Below, one piece after another: positions 40,482 through 49,948 of a DNA stretch of 64,000 nucleotides. The position numbers and the translations under genes are program-made. The notes beneath the pieces were generated by a model that was not told the DNA's origin, searched no databases, and saw only the letters and a list, made by a program, of their open reading frames with translations. Position 1 is the stretch's first letter. The number at the start of each line of letters is the position of its first letter. The DNA is taken from assembly GCF_003996855.1 (NCBI RefSeq), contig NZ_NRQY01000002.1, positions 522,359-586,358 on the forward strand. The letters run 5' to 3'. This DNA is from Morganella morganii. Its GTDB lineage: Bacteria; Pseudomonadota; Gammaproteobacteria; Enterobacterales; Enterobacteriaceae.

Positions 40482-42803
40482 ATGAAAGCACTCACCCTGG
40501 GACTCATCGGTAATCCCAATTCAGGGAAGACCACGCTGTTCAACCAGTTAACCGGTTCCAAACAACGCGTCGGCAACTGGGCCGGTGTGACTGTGGAGCG
40601 GAAAATCGGTTATTTCACCACGCCGGAACACAAGATTGAGCTGGTGGATTTACCCGGCACCTATTCACTGACCACCATCTCCGAACAGACTTCTTTAGAC
40701 GAACAAATCGCCTGTCACTTTATCCTCAGCGGTGAAGCGGACATGCTGATTAACGTTGTCGACGCATCCAATCTCGAGCGTAACCTTTATCTGACACTGC
40801 AACTGCTGGAACTGGGTGTTCCCTGCATTATTGCCCTCAATATGCTGGATATCGCCGACAAAGCGAATATTAATATTGATGTCAACGCCCTGTCAGAACG
40901 CCTCGGCTGCCCGGTCATTCCGCTGGTTTCCACCCGCGCGTCCGGTATCTGTGAGCTGAAAGCCGCCATCGACAAACACACAATGACACCGCATGACGTG
41001 CTGGTGAATTATCCGGCCGCTCTGCTCGACAGCATGAATTCTCTCGCGCAGTCGATTCCTGCGGAAGAGTTCAGTGCCACACAGCGCCGCTGGCTGGCAC
41101 TGCAAAGCCTGGAAGGGGATATCTACAGCCAGGCGCGCGCCGGTTTCACACCGGAGCATGTGCAGTCTGTCCGTGATACCATGCAGGCACAGCAGCAGGA
41201 AGAACCGGAAGTAGTGATTGCGGATGCCCGTTACCAGACTATTGCGGATATCTGCGAAAAAACCATTGATAACAGCCATTCCGAGCCGAATAAACTGACC
41301 GCCGCGATGGACAGAATTGTCCTGAACCGCTGGCTGGGCGTGCCGGTATTCCTGTTTGTGATGTATCTGATGTTCGTGCTTGCCATCAATATCGGCGGGG
41401 CATTGCAGCCGTTGTTTGAAGGCGGTTCGGAAGCTATTTTCATTAACGGGACACAATGGCTGGGGATCACTCTCGGCTTCCCGGACTGGCTGACTATTTT
41501 CCTCGCCCAGGGGGTCGGCGGCGGTATCAACACTGTGCTGCCGCTGGTGCCGCAAATCGGGATGATGTACCTGTTCCTCTCTTTCCTGGAAGATTCCGGT
41601 TATATGGCCCGTGCCGCATTTGTGATGGACAGACTGATGCAGGCGCTCGGACTGCCGGGCAAATCCTTTGTGCCGCTGATTGTCGGTTTCGGCTGTAACG
41701 TGCCGTCCATTATGGGTGCCAGAACCCTGGATGCACCGCGTGAACGCCTGATCACCGTCCTGATGGCACCGTTTATGTCCTGCGGGGCGCGGCTGGCTAT
41801 CTTTGCGGTTTTCGCTGCGGCTTTCTTCGGCAAAAACGGCGCAAGCATTGTGTTCTCCCTGTATATCCTCGGGATTGTGGTGGCTATCCTCACCGGCCTG
41901 CTGCTCAAGCACACTATTATGCGCGGCGAAGCATCACCGTTCGTGATGGAACTGCCGGTATACCATGTGCCGCATATGAAAACCCTGTTTATGCAGACCT
42001 GGCAGCGCCTGAAAGGCTTTGTGGTACGTGCCGGTAAAGTGATTATTATCGCCAGTATGGTGATAGGGGCACTGAACAGCTTCAGTTTCTCCGGCAAACC
42101 GGCGGACAGCATCAATGATTCCGCACTGGCTTCGGTCAGTAAAGTGGTCACTCCGCTGCTCAGCCCGATTGGTGTGACCAATGATAACTGGCAGGCGACT
42201 GTCGGCCTGATCACCGGTGCCATGGCGAAAGAAGTGGTGGTCGGGACACTGAACACCCTCTACACCGCCGAGAGTATCACCAGCGAGCCGTTTGATCCGG
42301 AAGCCTTCGATTTATGGGGCGAACTGGGTGATGCCGTCAATGAAACCCTGGATTCCCTGGCAGAAACCTTCACTTTAGCAGCCTTATCCAACCCGATTGA
42401 AGCCAGCAAAGGCGACGGCGAGATGGATGGCGGCACCATGGGCACTATGGCCGCGAAATTCGGTTCTGATGTTGCCGCTTACAGCTACCTGATCTTTGTG
42501 CTGCTGTATGTACCGTGTGTCTCTGTGATGGGGGCTATCGCCCGTGAAACCAGCCGCGGCTGGATGACATTCTCCATCCTGTGGGGTCTGAACGTGGCTT
42601 ACTCACTGGCCGCGCTGTTCTACCAGGCAGCCACATTCAGCGCACATCCGGGCAGCAGTTCAGTGATTATCGCCGTGGTGGTGATTTTCAACCTGATCCT
42701 GTTTGCACTGCTGCGCCGCACACGCAGCCGGGTGAATCTCAGCGGCTTCCGCCGTGATGCACACAGCCGCTGCGGTGGCTGCTCCGGCAACGAGTGCCAC
42801 TGA
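40482..42803 (+). CDS. feoB: Ferrous iron transporter FeoB
   Basis: 773 aa from ATG 40482 (MKALTLGLIGNPNSGKTT), exactly the E. coli length; a TTG five codons upstream is in frame but not needed. The N-terminal G domain has G1 GNPNSGKTT, G3 DLPG and G4 NMLD. A helical GDI-like segment is followed by two inverted membrane Gate modules with the conserved cysteines in GFGCNVPSIMGART and MAPFMSCGARL. The C-terminus ends in a Cys/His cluster (RCGGCSGNECH). It imports Fe(II). Confidence 0.97.
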   Translation: MKALTLGLIGNPNSGKTTLFNQLTGSKQRVGNWAGVTVERKIGYFTTPEHKIELVDLPGTYSLTTISEQTSLDEQIACHFILSGEADMLINVVDASNLERNLYLTLQLLELGVPCIIALNMLDIADKANINIDVNALSERLGCPVIPLVSTRASGICELKAAIDKHTMTPHDVLVNYPAALLDSMNSLAQSIPAEEFSATQRRWLALQSLEGDIYSQARAGFTPEHVQSVRDTMQAQQQEEPEVVIADARYQTIADICEKTIDNSHSEPNKLTAAMDRIVLNRWLGVPVFLFVMYLMFVLAINIGGALQPLFEGGSEAIFINGTQWLGITLGFPDWLTIFLAQGVGGGINTVLPLVPQIGMMYLFLSFLEDSGYMARAAFVMDRLMQALGLPGKSFVPLIVGFGCNVPSIMGARTLDAPRERLITVLMAPFMSCGARLAIFAVFAAAFFGKNGASIVFSLYILGIVVAILTGLLLKHTIMRGEASPFVMELPVYHVPHMKTLFMQTWQRLKGFVVRAGKVIIIASMVIGALNSFSFSGKPADSINDSALASVSKVVTPLLSPIGVTNDNWQATVGLITGAMAKEVVVGTLNTLYTAESITSEPFDPEAFDLWGELGDAVNETLDSLAETFTLAALSNPIEASKGDGEMDGGTMGTMAAKFGSDVAAYSYLIFVLLYVPCVSVMGAIARETSRGWMTFSILWGLNVAYSLAALFYQAATFSAHPGSSSVIIAVVVIFNLILFALLRRTRSRVNLSGFRRDAHSRCGGCSGNECH

Positions 42804-42818
42804 TAAAAGGACACGGAC

Positions 42819-43052
42819 ATGATCAGCCTGATCGCAGTACGTGACGCCATTGCCCTGAATGGCCGGGCAGATGCCCGGCTTCTCAGCCACCAGCTGAATG
42901 CCCCAGAACCCCTGGTGCAGGCCATCATGGAAAAGCTGGCGGCCATGGGAAAAATCGAGGCAGTAGATGTCAGCAGCTGCCTGAGCAGCAGTTGTAAACA
43001 GTGTCCGGAAAGTCAGGGCTGCGATACCAGGGTGTATCAGATCCATTCATAA
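42819..43052 (+). CDS. feoC: FeoC, Fe-S-type winged-helix accessory of FeoB
   Basis: 77 aa. The N-terminal winged helix (MISLIAVRDAIALNGRADAR) is followed by a cysteine cluster Cys54, Cys59, Cys62, Cys68 (CLSSSCKQCPESQGC), which in enterobacterial FeoC binds an iron-sulfur cluster. FeoC protects FeoB from proteolysis in Salmonella. It lies 15 bp after feoB. Confidence 0.93.
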   Translation: MISLIAVRDAIALNGRADARLLSHQLNAPEPLVQAIMEKLAAMGKIEAVDVSSCLSSSCKQCPESQGCDTRVYQIHS

Positions 43053-43080
43053 AAATACCCGCCATTGTGCGGGTATTTTT
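43051..43080. terminator. Bidirectional terminator feoC/bioH
   Basis: AAAAATACCCGC/GCGGGTATTTTT, a 12-bp stem with a 6-nt loop, starts inside the feoC stop region and ends directly at the bioH stop. Confidence 0.93.
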
Positions 43081-43851
43081 TTATTTAATAAACCCCGTCA
43101 GTACCTCACAAAACTCATCCGGATGTGAAATAAACAGTGCGTGGGCACTGTTGCGCATAATCACGGAGGGTGATGACGGCAGTTGTTCATCCAGCAGTGA
43201 CGCGACTTTGCGCGGCACCAGCCCGTCGAGATAGCCGTAGATCCGCAGGAACGGCATCGTCAGGGACGGCAGTCCGCTGCGCAAATCAGCGGTTCTCAGA
43301 ATCTCCAGTCCGGCGTTCAGTACCGCCACATCCGGCATCGGCTGTTCAAGTACTACGGATTTCAGTGTACGGGCATCCCGGCGGGCACTTGCTGTTCCCA
43401 GTGTCTGCAATGCCAGAAAGCGCTCCACCGTGCGCTGAAAATCGGTTGCCAGCTGATGCTGAAAGCCGCTCAGCACCGTAGGTTTAATTCCCGGCCAGCC
43501 TTCTTCTTCCTGTGCACTAAAACAGGGCGACGAACAGATTGTCACCAGATGACTCACTGCCTGCGGGTAACGCAGCGCAATATCCGCTGCCACCAGTCCG
43601 CCCAGCGACCAGCCTGCCAGCACGGCATTTTCCGGCATCTGCGCGAAGACGGTATCCGACATCTCCGTCAGTGACATTTCACCAAATTCCTTACTGCGCC
43701 CGTAACCCGGTAAGTCAACCCTGTGAATACGGAAATGCGGTGCGAGCCGCATTTCAATGCTGTTCCACACTTCGCTGTTCAGTCCCCAGCCGTGTAACAG
43801 CACAAGATCGCGCGAACCCTGTCCGCTCTGCTGCCAAAAAAGCGTTGCCAT
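43081..43851 (-). CDS. bioH: Pimeloyl-[acyl-carrier protein] methyl ester esterase BioH
   Basis: 256 aa from ATG 43851, the E. coli length. It is an alpha/beta hydrolase with nucleophile Ser82 in GWSLGG, Asp near residue 207 ([12 protein letters not shown]) and His near 235 ([12 protein letters not shown]). It releases pimeloyl-ACP from its methyl ester at the end of the BioC-BioH route to biotin. It is divergent from gntX across 36 bp. Confidence 0.96.
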   Translation of the reverse strand: MATLFWQQSGQGSRDLVLLHGWGLNSEVWNSIEMRLAPHFRIHRVDLPGYGRSKEFGEMSLTEMSDTVFAQMPENAVLAGWSLGGLVAADIALRYPQAVSHLVTICSSPCFSAQEEEGWPGIKPTVLSGFQHQLATDFQRTVERFLALQTLGTASARRDARTLKSVVLEQPMPDVAVLNAGLEILRTADLRSGLPSLTMPFLRIYGYLDGLVPRKVASLLDEQLPSSPSVIMRNSAHALFISHPDEFCEVLTGFIK

Positions 43852-43887
43852 CGTTATTGTTTCCTTATTTATCCGGAGGGAAGACGG

Positions 43888-44571
43888 ATGGTTATTATTG
43901 AGAATTACTGCCTGCTGTGCAATCAGCCGCTGGCAATTGCCGCACACGGTATCTGCGGATTCTGTGAACGGGGACTACCGGAGATGCCGCCGGTCTGCCG
44001 GCGCTGCGGCCTGCCGCTGGTAACACCGGAACCGAAATGCGGCCGCTGCCTGCAATCTCCGCCGCCATGGCAGAGCCTGCTGGCCGTCACCGGCTATCAG
44101 CTGCCACTGGCCACCCTGGTTCACCGCCTCAAATACAGCGGGCAGACCCACGTTGCCCGCTCACTGGCACGACTGCTGCTGCGCCGGGTACTGGCAGCTT
44201 ACCGCGCTGGGGAATGTCCGAAGCCGGATTTACTGCTCAGCGTACCGCTTTACCGCTACCGTCAATGGCGGCGCGGGTTTAATCAGAGCGATCTTATCGC
44301 CCGCCCGCTGGCAAAATGGCTGCACTGCCCTTATGACAGTTCCGGCCTTATCCGCACCCGTGCTACACTGAGCCAGCGGATGCTGTCCCGCCCGCAGCGC
44401 CTGACAAACCTGTCTTCTGCGTTTGCCTTAACCCGTGATGTCCGGGGACTGCATATTGCACTGACCGATGATGTCATCACAACAGGGGCGACCATGACAG
44501 CGCTGTCTGAATTGCTCATTCGTGCGGGTGCGGCGGCAGTCCGGGTGTGGTGCCTTTGCCGCACCTTGTAG
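43888..44571 (+). CDS. gntX: GntX/ComF-family phosphoribosyltransferase-like protein
   Basis: 227 aa, E. coli length. An N-terminal zinc-ribbon-like set of CxxC pairs (CLLC, CGFC, CRRC, CGRC) is followed by a PRTase-type fold with the loop [17 protein letters not shown]. coli GntX was linked to gluconate use, and ComF homologues act in DNA uptake; the biochemical role is unknown. GGAGG precedes ATG 43888. It is divergent from bioH and 61 bp before nfuA. Confidence 0.92.
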   Translation: MVIIENYCLLCNQPLAIAAHGICGFCERGLPEMPPVCRRCGLPLVTPEPKCGRCLQSPPPWQSLLAVTGYQLPLATLVHRLKYSGQTHVARSLARLLLRRVLAAYRAGECPKPDLLLSVPLYRYRQWRRGFNQSDLIARPLAKWLHCPYDSSGLIRTRATLSQRMLSRPQRLTNLSSAFALTRDVRGLHIALTDDVITTGATMTALSELLIRAGAAAVRVWCLCRTL

Positions 44572-44632
44572 TGAACCCGCAAATGGGCGTATTATAACCA
44601 ACCGGAACAGTCAACTATTTTTGGGCAATGTT

Positions 44633-45211
44633 ATGATTACTATTACTGACGCTGCGCAGGCACATTTTTCCAAACTGCTTGCCAACCAGGAACCCGGCAC
44701 ACAAATCCGTGTTTTTGTTATTAACCCAGGCACTCCCAATGCGGAATGCGGAGTCTCTTATTGTCCGCCTGATGCTGTGGAAGCGACCGATACCGCGCTG
44801 CCGTTTGAGCAGCTGACCGCCTATGTTGATGAACTGAGCGCGCCGTTCCTTGACGAAGCTGTGATCGACTTCGTGACCGATCAGCTCGGCTCTCAGCTCA
44901 CCTTAAAAGCCCCGAACGCCAAAATGCGCAAAGTGGATGATGACGCGCCGCTGGTCGAGCGTGTCGAGTATGTTCTGCAATCTCAGATCAACCCGCAGCT
45001 GGCCGGACACGGCGGACGTGTTTCCCTGATGGAAATTACAGATGAAGGCTATGCCATCCTCCAGTTCGGCGGCGGCTGTAACGGCTGCTCAATGGTCGAT
45101 GTCACTCTGAAGGAAGGGATCGAAAAAGAGTTACTGAATATGTTTGCCGGTGAACTGAAAGGCGTTAAAGACCTGACTGAACATCAGCGCGGCGAACACT
45201 CTTATTACTGA
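44633..45211 (+). CDS. nfuA: Fe-S cluster carrier NfuA
   Basis: 192 aa from ATG 44633 ([16 protein letters not shown]); the frame extends upstream only into gntX. A degenerate A-type N-terminal domain is followed by an Nfu domain whose CNGC (Cys149, Cys152) binds a [4Fe-4S] cluster between two monomers. It delivers clusters to targets such as lipoyl synthase and aconitase, especially under oxidative stress or iron limitation. Confidence 0.97.
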   Translation: MITITDAAQAHFSKLLANQEPGTQIRVFVINPGTPNAECGVSYCPPDAVEATDTALPFEQLTAYVDELSAPFLDEAVIDFVTDQLGSQLTLKAPNAKMRKVDDDAPLVERVEYVLQSQINPQLAGHGGRVSLMEITDEGYAILQFGGGCNGCSMVDVTLKEGIEKELLNMFAGELKGVKDLTEHQRGEHSYY

Positions 45212-45253
45212 TAGTGCTGTACCGGCCGGATATCGCACGGCCGTGATAATACA

Positions 45254-45280
45254 CCGTCCGGTGAACTGCCGGACGGGTTT
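45254..45280 (+). terminator. Weak terminator after nfuA
   Basis: CCGTCCGG/CCGGACGG form an 8-bp stem with a 7-nt loop followed by only GTTT. Confidence 0.6.
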
Positions 45281-45330
45281 CCGGCGGTGCTCTGTCACCG
45301 CTGATATTCACCTGCATACGAAAAATCATT

Positions 45331-45657
45331 ATGGAACAAATCCGTTTAATCACACCGGATACGGCGTATGAACTCTGGCAGCAGAACGGGGCTGTCCTGG
45401 TTGATATCCGTGATCCGCAAAGCTTCCGTGCCGGCCACACTGACGGCGCATTCCACCTGACAAACGATACCGTGAATACCTTCATGGATCAGACAGATTA
45501 TGAGCAGCCGGTTATGGTCATGTGTTACCATGGGCACAGCAGTCAGGGCGCGGCTCAGTATCTGCTTAATGTCGGCTATGAAACGGTATACAGCATCAAC
45601 GGCGGCTTTGAGGCCTGGTTGCGCAATTACCCGGACACAGTCAGATCACTCGCATAA
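45331..45657 (+). CDS. glpE: Thiosulfate sulfurtransferase GlpE (rhodanese)
   Basis: 108 aa single-domain rhodanese. The active-site loop [12 protein letters not shown] holds Cys65, the same number as in E. coli GlpE. It transfers sulfur from thiosulfate to cyanide or thioredoxin. It is the first gene of glpE-glpG-glpR, 14 bp before glpG. In E. coli this trio points away from glpD; here it points towards it. Confidence 0.96.
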   Translation: MEQIRLITPDTAYELWQQNGAVLVDIRDPQSFRAGHTDGAFHLTNDTVNTFMDQTDYEQPVMVMCYHGHSSQGAAQYLLNVGYETVYSINGGFEAWLRNYPDTVRSLA

Positions 45658-45671
45658 TAACGGACAGCTAT

Positions 45672-46505
45672 ATGGTTTATCTGATCACCATCGCCAACCC
45701 GCGCATTGCCCAGTCGTTTATCGATTATATGGCATCCCGGGATATTGAGCTCACCATGCGTGCCACCCGCGAAGGGCGCGGTGCGGAATTATGGCTCGAA
45801 GACGAAAGTAAGCTGGCACAGACGCAGTCTGAGCTGGACACCTTTATGCGTGATCCGATAAACAAACGTTACCTCGCAGCCAGCTGGGAATCCGGTGAAA
45901 CCGATTCCCCGTTCCGCTATCCGGCCTCACATGTCTTCAGTAACCTGGTGACCCCGGCCGGACCGCTGACCATCGCCGTCACGGTGCTGTGTGCACTGGT
46001 CTTTCTGTGGATGCAGATAAGCGGTACTGACGTGGTGATGGACTATCTGGCATGGCCGCAGCCTGATCAGCAGGGTGAACTGTGGCGGTGGGTAAGCCCG
46101 GTTTTCCTGCATTTCGGTCTGACGCATATTCTGATGAACCTGGCGCTGTGGTGGTATCTCGGCGGTCAGGTGGAAAAACAGCTCGGCAGCGGACGGCTGC
46201 TGGTGATCACCCTGATCTCCGCTCTGGTCAGTTGCTGGTCGCAGTCCTTTTTCAGCGGGTCGTCCTTCGGCGGCTTGTCCGGCGTGGTTTTCGCGCTGAT
46301 CGGCTATGTCTGGTACACCGGCGCGCGCAATCCGTCGGCCGGTATTTATCTGCCCGCCGCCATGATGATGTTCTCGGTATTATGGCTGGTTATCGGTTAC
46401 TTTGATTTATTTGGTACAATACCGATTGCAAATATGGCCCATGCATCCGGTCTCGCGACCGGTCTGCTGATGGCGGTATGGGATAACCGCCGCCGGGCGG
46501 CCTGA
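45672..46505 (+). CDS. glpG: Rhomboid intramembrane serine protease GlpG
   Basis: 277 aa (E. coli 276). A cytoplasmic N-terminal domain precedes six membrane helices. The catalytic dyad is Ser203 in GGLSGVVFALIGYVWY and His257 in NMAHASGLATGLL; the HxxxN motif HILMN lies in helix 2. It cleaves membrane proteins inside the bilayer. It sits between glpE and glpR. Confidence 0.96.
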   Translation: MVYLITIANPRIAQSFIDYMASRDIELTMRATREGRGAELWLEDESKLAQTQSELDTFMRDPINKRYLAASWESGETDSPFRYPASHVFSNLVTPAGPLTIAVTVLCALVFLWMQISGTDVVMDYLAWPQPDQQGELWRWVSPVFLHFGLTHILMNLALWWYLGGQVEKQLGSGRLLVITLISALVSCWSQSFFSGSSFGGLSGVVFALIGYVWYTGARNPSAGIYLPAAMMMFSVLWLVIGYFDLFGTIPIANMAHASGLATGLLMAVWDNRRRAA

Positions 46506-46589
46506 ATAATAATGACAATATGACACCACCACCGCCTGTCACGGCACGATCCTGAATATGCGGTGGTATTGATCTGACCGGGGGATTTT

Positions 46590-47348
46590 GTGAAACAAAC
46601 ACAGCGTCACGATGCTATCGTTGAGTTAGTCAGTCAACAGGGCTATGTCAGCACAGAAGAGCTGGTCGAATACTTTAAGGTCAGCCCGCAGACCATCCGC
46701 CGTGACCTCAATGAGCTGGCGGAGCAGAATAAAATCCACCGTCACCACGGCGGGGCGGCACAGCCGTCCAGCTCGGTGAATGCCGCATATCATGAGCGAA
46801 AAAGCATGTGGTCGGATGAAAAACGCCGGATTGCCCGCCGCGTCGCGGCACTGATCCCGGATGGCGCCACGCTGTTTATTGATATCGGCACCACACCAGA
46901 AGCTGTTGCGCACGAACTGCTGGAACACAAAAATCTGCGTATCGTCACCAATAACCTGAATGTCGCGACCCTGCTGATGGCGAAAGAAGATTTCCGTCTG
47001 ATCCTGGCCGGCGGCGAAGTCCGTTCCCGCGACGGCGGAATTGTCGGCGAAGCCACTCTCGATTTTATCTCTCAGTTCCGTCTGGATTTCGGTATCCTCG
47101 GGATCAGCGGTATTGATACTGACGGCTCCCTGCTGGAATTTGATTATCACGAAGTCCGCACCAAACGGGCGATTATTGAAAACTCCCGCTGTGTGATGCT
47201 CGTTACCGACCATTCCAAATTCGGTCGTAACGCCATGGTTAACCTCGGAAATATGGGGCTGATTGATTGCCTGTTTACCGACAAACGCCCGCCGGAAAGC
47301 ATCATCAAAATTCTGGACGAGCAACAGGTACAGCTCGAAGTCTGCTGA
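46590..47348 (+). CDS. glpR: Glycerol-3-phosphate regulon repressor GlpR
   Basis: 252 aa DeoR-family repressor with a GTG start preceded by GGGGG. The N-terminal helix-turn-helix is VSTEELVEYFKVSPQTIRRDLNEL. The effector domain has the family motifs GTTPEAVAHELLEHKNLRIVTNNLN and LGISGIDTDGSLLEFDYHE and should bind glycerol-3-phosphate. It probably represses glpD through the operator at 47514-47533. Confidence 0.96.
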   Translation: MKQTQRHDAIVELVSQQGYVSTEELVEYFKVSPQTIRRDLNELAEQNKIHRHHGGAAQPSSSVNAAYHERKSMWSDEKRRIARRVAALIPDGATLFIDIGTTPEAVAHELLEHKNLRIVTNNLNVATLLMAKEDFRLILAGGEVRSRDGGIVGEATLDFISQFRLDFGILGISGIDTDGSLLEFDYHEVRTKRAIIENSRCVMLVTDHSKFGRNAMVNLGNMGLIDCLFTDKRPPESIIKILDEQQVQLEVC

Positions 47349-47358
47349 TCTTTTCTGC

Positions 47359-47382
47359 CCGCGTCACCGCCCGGTGGCGCGG
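47359..47382 (+). terminator. Hairpin after glpR
   Basis: CCGCGTCACCG pairs with CGGTGGCGCGG (11 bp, one U-G) around a 2-nt gap, 10 bp past the glpR stop. The T-run is poor (TATTTC), so some read-through into glpD is possible. Confidence 0.55.
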
Positions 47383-47513
47383 TATTTCACCCTATTTTCT
47401 CCTCTGTCTTAATTCATTACTTTCTGTATGGATATGCTAATAAATTGTTATCCGTGTCACGGAGAACGTTTTTTTATGTCCTGAATGTTGGAATATCGTT
47501 CACATTGAACCAT

Positions 47514-47533
47514 TATGAGCGATAACGAACATT
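47514..47533 (+). promoter_or_regulatory. GlpR operator upstream of glpD
   Basis: TATGAGCGATAACGAACATT fits the GlpR consensus WATGTTCGWTAWCGAACATW at 18 of 20 positions, 31 bp before the glpD ATG. A half-site-like ATCGTTCACATT lies about 20 bp further upstream. Confidence 0.85.
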
Positions 47534-47564
47534 AAAGAACAAATGTGGTCATGCGGGAGTGAGG

Positions 47565-49052
47565 ATGGAAACGAAAGATTTGATCGTTATCGGCGGCGGA
47601 ATCAACGGTGCCGGTATTGCCGCAGATGCTGCCGGACGCGGGCTGTCGGTACTGATGCTGGAAGCCGGGGATCTGGCCTGTGCCACCTCATCGGCCAGTT
47701 CAAAACTGATCCACGGCGGATTGCGCTATCTCGAACATTATGAGTTTCGTTTGGTGAGCGAAGCGCTGGCTGAACGCGAAGTATTGTTAAAAATGGCACC
47801 GCATATTGCCTTTCCGATGCGTTTCCGCCTGCCGCATCAGCCGCATCTGCGTCCGGCATGGATGATCCGCGCCGGGCTGTTTCTGTATGACCATCTTGGC
47901 AAACGGACTACACTGCCGGGCAGTCGCGGCCTGACCTTCAGCAACGCCTCACCGCTGAAAGCAGAATTCAAAAAGGGGTTTGAATATTCCGACTGCTGGG
48001 TGGATGATGCCCGTCTGGTGGTTCTGAATGCACAGGAAGTCGTGCGTCAGGGCGGCGAAGTCCGCACACGGACAAAAGTCACCCGTGCATGGCGTGAAAA
48101 CGGCTTATGGCAGGTGGAAGCTGAAAATGCCCTGACCGGCGAAACCCTGCGCTGGCAGGCAAAAGGGCTGGTCAATGCCGCCGGGCCGTGGGTGAAAACC
48201 TTCTTTGATGACGGATTGCAACTCAAATCCCCTTACGGTATCCGTCTTATCAAAGGCAGCCATATTGTGGTACCGCGTGCGCATGACGAACCGCAGGCCT
48301 ATATCCTGCAAAACGAAGATCACCGCATTGTATTTGTTATCCCGTGGATGGATGAATTTTCCATTATCGGCACCACCGACGTGGAATATCACGGTGATCC
48401 GGCGGACGTTAAAATCGATGATAACGAAATTAATTATCTGCTGGATGTGTATAACGACCACTTCCGCAAAACCCTGACCCGTGACGATATCCGCTGGACG
48501 TACTCCGGCGTCCGCCCGCTGTGTGATGATGAATCGGACTCGCCGCAGGCAATCACCCGTGATTACACACTCGATCTGCATGATGATAACGGGCAGACTC
48601 CGCTGCTGTCGGTCTTCGGCGGGAAACTCACCACTTACCGTAAGCTGGGCGAGCACGCACTGGACAAACTGGCGGCCTACTATCCGCAGGCCGGGAAAGC
48701 ATGGACAAAACAGGCGGTACTGACAGGCGGTGAACTGAACGGCCTGAGCCGCGACAACTATGCACGGACACTCACCGAACGCTGGCCATGGCTGCCGAAC
48801 GGGCTGGCGCTGCGCCTTGCCCGCACCTACGGCAGCCAGACAGAAAAAATCATCGGTGATGCACAATCCCTCAGCGACCTCGGACAGTTATTCGGCCATA
48901 ACCTGTATGAAGCCGAACTGCGCTATCTGGTACAGCACGAGTGGGTGATCACCGCAGAAGATGCACTCTGGCGCAGAACCAAGCTCGGGATGTGGCTAAC
49001 ACAGGAAGAACAGCGTCAGGTGGAGCAGTGGCTCCGCCGGGAAGAACAGTAA
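47565..49052 (+). CDS. glpD: Aerobic glycerol-3-phosphate dehydrogenase
   Basis: 495 aa from ATG 47565 (METKDLIVIGGGINGAG); a GTG two codons upstream is in frame. The N-terminal FAD-binding dinucleotide fold GGGINGAG is at residues 9-16. SSKLIHGGLRYLEHYEFRLV, IIGTTDVEY and FGGKLTTYRKL are family motifs. It is a peripheral inner-membrane enzyme that oxidises glycerol-3-phosphate to DHAP and feeds ubiquinone. The C-terminus is a little shorter than in E. coli (501). Confidence 0.97.
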   Translation: METKDLIVIGGGINGAGIAADAAGRGLSVLMLEAGDLACATSSASSKLIHGGLRYLEHYEFRLVSEALAEREVLLKMAPHIAFPMRFRLPHQPHLRPAWMIRAGLFLYDHLGKRTTLPGSRGLTFSNASPLKAEFKKGFEYSDCWVDDARLVVLNAQEVVRQGGEVRTRTKVTRAWRENGLWQVEAENALTGETLRWQAKGLVNAAGPWVKTFFDDGLQLKSPYGIRLIKGSHIVVPRAHDEPQAYILQNEDHRIVFVIPWMDEFSIIGTTDVEYHGDPADVKIDDNEINYLLDVYNDHFRKTLTRDDIRWTYSGVRPLCDDESDSPQAITRDYTLDLHDDNGQTPLLSVFGGKLTTYRKLGEHALDKLAAYYPQAGKAWTKQAVLTGGELNGLSRDNYARTLTERWPWLPNGLALRLARTYGSQTEKIIGDAQSLSDLGQLFGHNLYEAELRYLVQHEWVITAEDALWRRTKLGMWLTQEEQRQVEQWLRREEQ

Positions 49053-49061
49053 GATAACAGC

Positions 49062-49094
49062 ACAGACCGGCTCAGAAGGCCGGTCTGTTTTTTG
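49062..49094 (+). terminator. glpD intrinsic terminator
   Basis: ACAGACCGGC/GCCGGTCTGT form a 10-bp stem with a 7-nt loop followed by TTTTTTG. Confidence 0.93.
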
Positions 49095-49099
49095 TTGCC

Positions 49100-49732
49100 T
49101 CAGCGCCGGGATTCCAGCGCCATCCGGACAGCCAGCCCGGCCAGCACCGTTCCCATCAGCCAGCGCTGCACTACCTGCCAGAGCGGGCGGCCCGTCATAA
49201 AGACAGAGACCGAGCCTGCCATCAGAATGATCAGTCCGTTGATTGTCAGGCTGATCATAATCTGTGTTGTTCCGAGCGCCAGAGACTGCACCAGCACACT
49301 GCCGTGCCCCGGCACAATAAACTGCGGCAGCAGCGACAAATACATCACCGCCACTTTCGGGTTCGCAATACTGGTCAGAAACCCCATCGTGAACAGTTTT
49401 TTGGGCTTATCTTCCGGCAGTTCCCGCACTGAAAATGCAGAGCGCCCGCCGGGTTTTACTGCCTGCCAGGCCAGATAAAGCAGATATAATGCGCCCGCGA
49501 TACGCAGGGCATCATAAGCATAAGGAACCGCCAGAAAGAGGGCCGTGATCCCGAATGCAGCACTGAGCATATAAAAAATAAATGCCAGACCGACACCCGC
49601 AAGAGAAATATACCCCGCCCGTTTTCCCTGACAAAGTGAACGGGAGATCAGATAAATCATATTCGGACCGGGCGTTAATACCATTCCCAGCGCAACCAGA
49701 GCAAATGCAAGTAATGACGTCAAATCAGGCAT
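49100..49732 (-). CDS. LysE/RhtB-family amino acid exporter
   Basis: 210 aa from ATG 49732, chosen because GGAG lies 7 nt upstream. It has six membrane segments; the N-terminal signature LGMVLTPGPNMIYLISRSL and the FLTSIANPKVAVMYLSLLPQFI motif define the LysE/RhtB superfamily. Members export lysine, threonine, homoserine, leucine or cysteine. The substrate here cannot be told. It converges on glpD and its stop lies just past the glpD terminator. Confidence 0.88.
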   Translation of the reverse strand: MPDLTSLLAFALVALGMVLTPGPNMIYLISRSLCQGKRAGYISLAGVGLAFIFYMLSAAFGITALFLAVPYAYDALRIAGALYLLYLAWQAVKPGGRSAFSVRELPEDKPKKLFTMGFLTSIANPKVAVMYLSLLPQFIVPGHGSVLVQSLALGTTQIMISLTINGLIILMAGSVSVFMTGRPLWQVVQRWLMGTVLAGLAVRMALESRR

Positions 49733-49910
49733 AATGCACTCCATAATAGATAATGCATAACAGATTATAAGATAAAATCTTATTTTTACGGGATATATCA
49801 CCTGACAAAGAAGGCGATCATTGATTATAGCCGGAACAGAAAAAAAGCAGCAACGACATAATTTAGTATGTATTAATAACGTGGGTTACTGCACAAAATG
49901 ACAGGCACAA

Positions 49911-49933
49911 AAAAAGCGCCTTTCAGCGCTTTT
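49911..49933. terminator. Terminator after the DUF4026 gene
   Basis: AAAAGCGC/GCGCTTTT stem with a 6-nt loop; on the minus strand a run of T residues follows, 16 bp after the stop of the 49949-51379 gene. Confidence 0.85.
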
Positions 49934-49948
49934 CCGGATCGGTTGTTC

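Noticed and set aside
40893..41912. 339-codon minus-strand ORF inside feoB
   Set aside because: His/Gln/Arg-rich composition typical of an antisense shadow of a GC-rich gene; feoB is intact.
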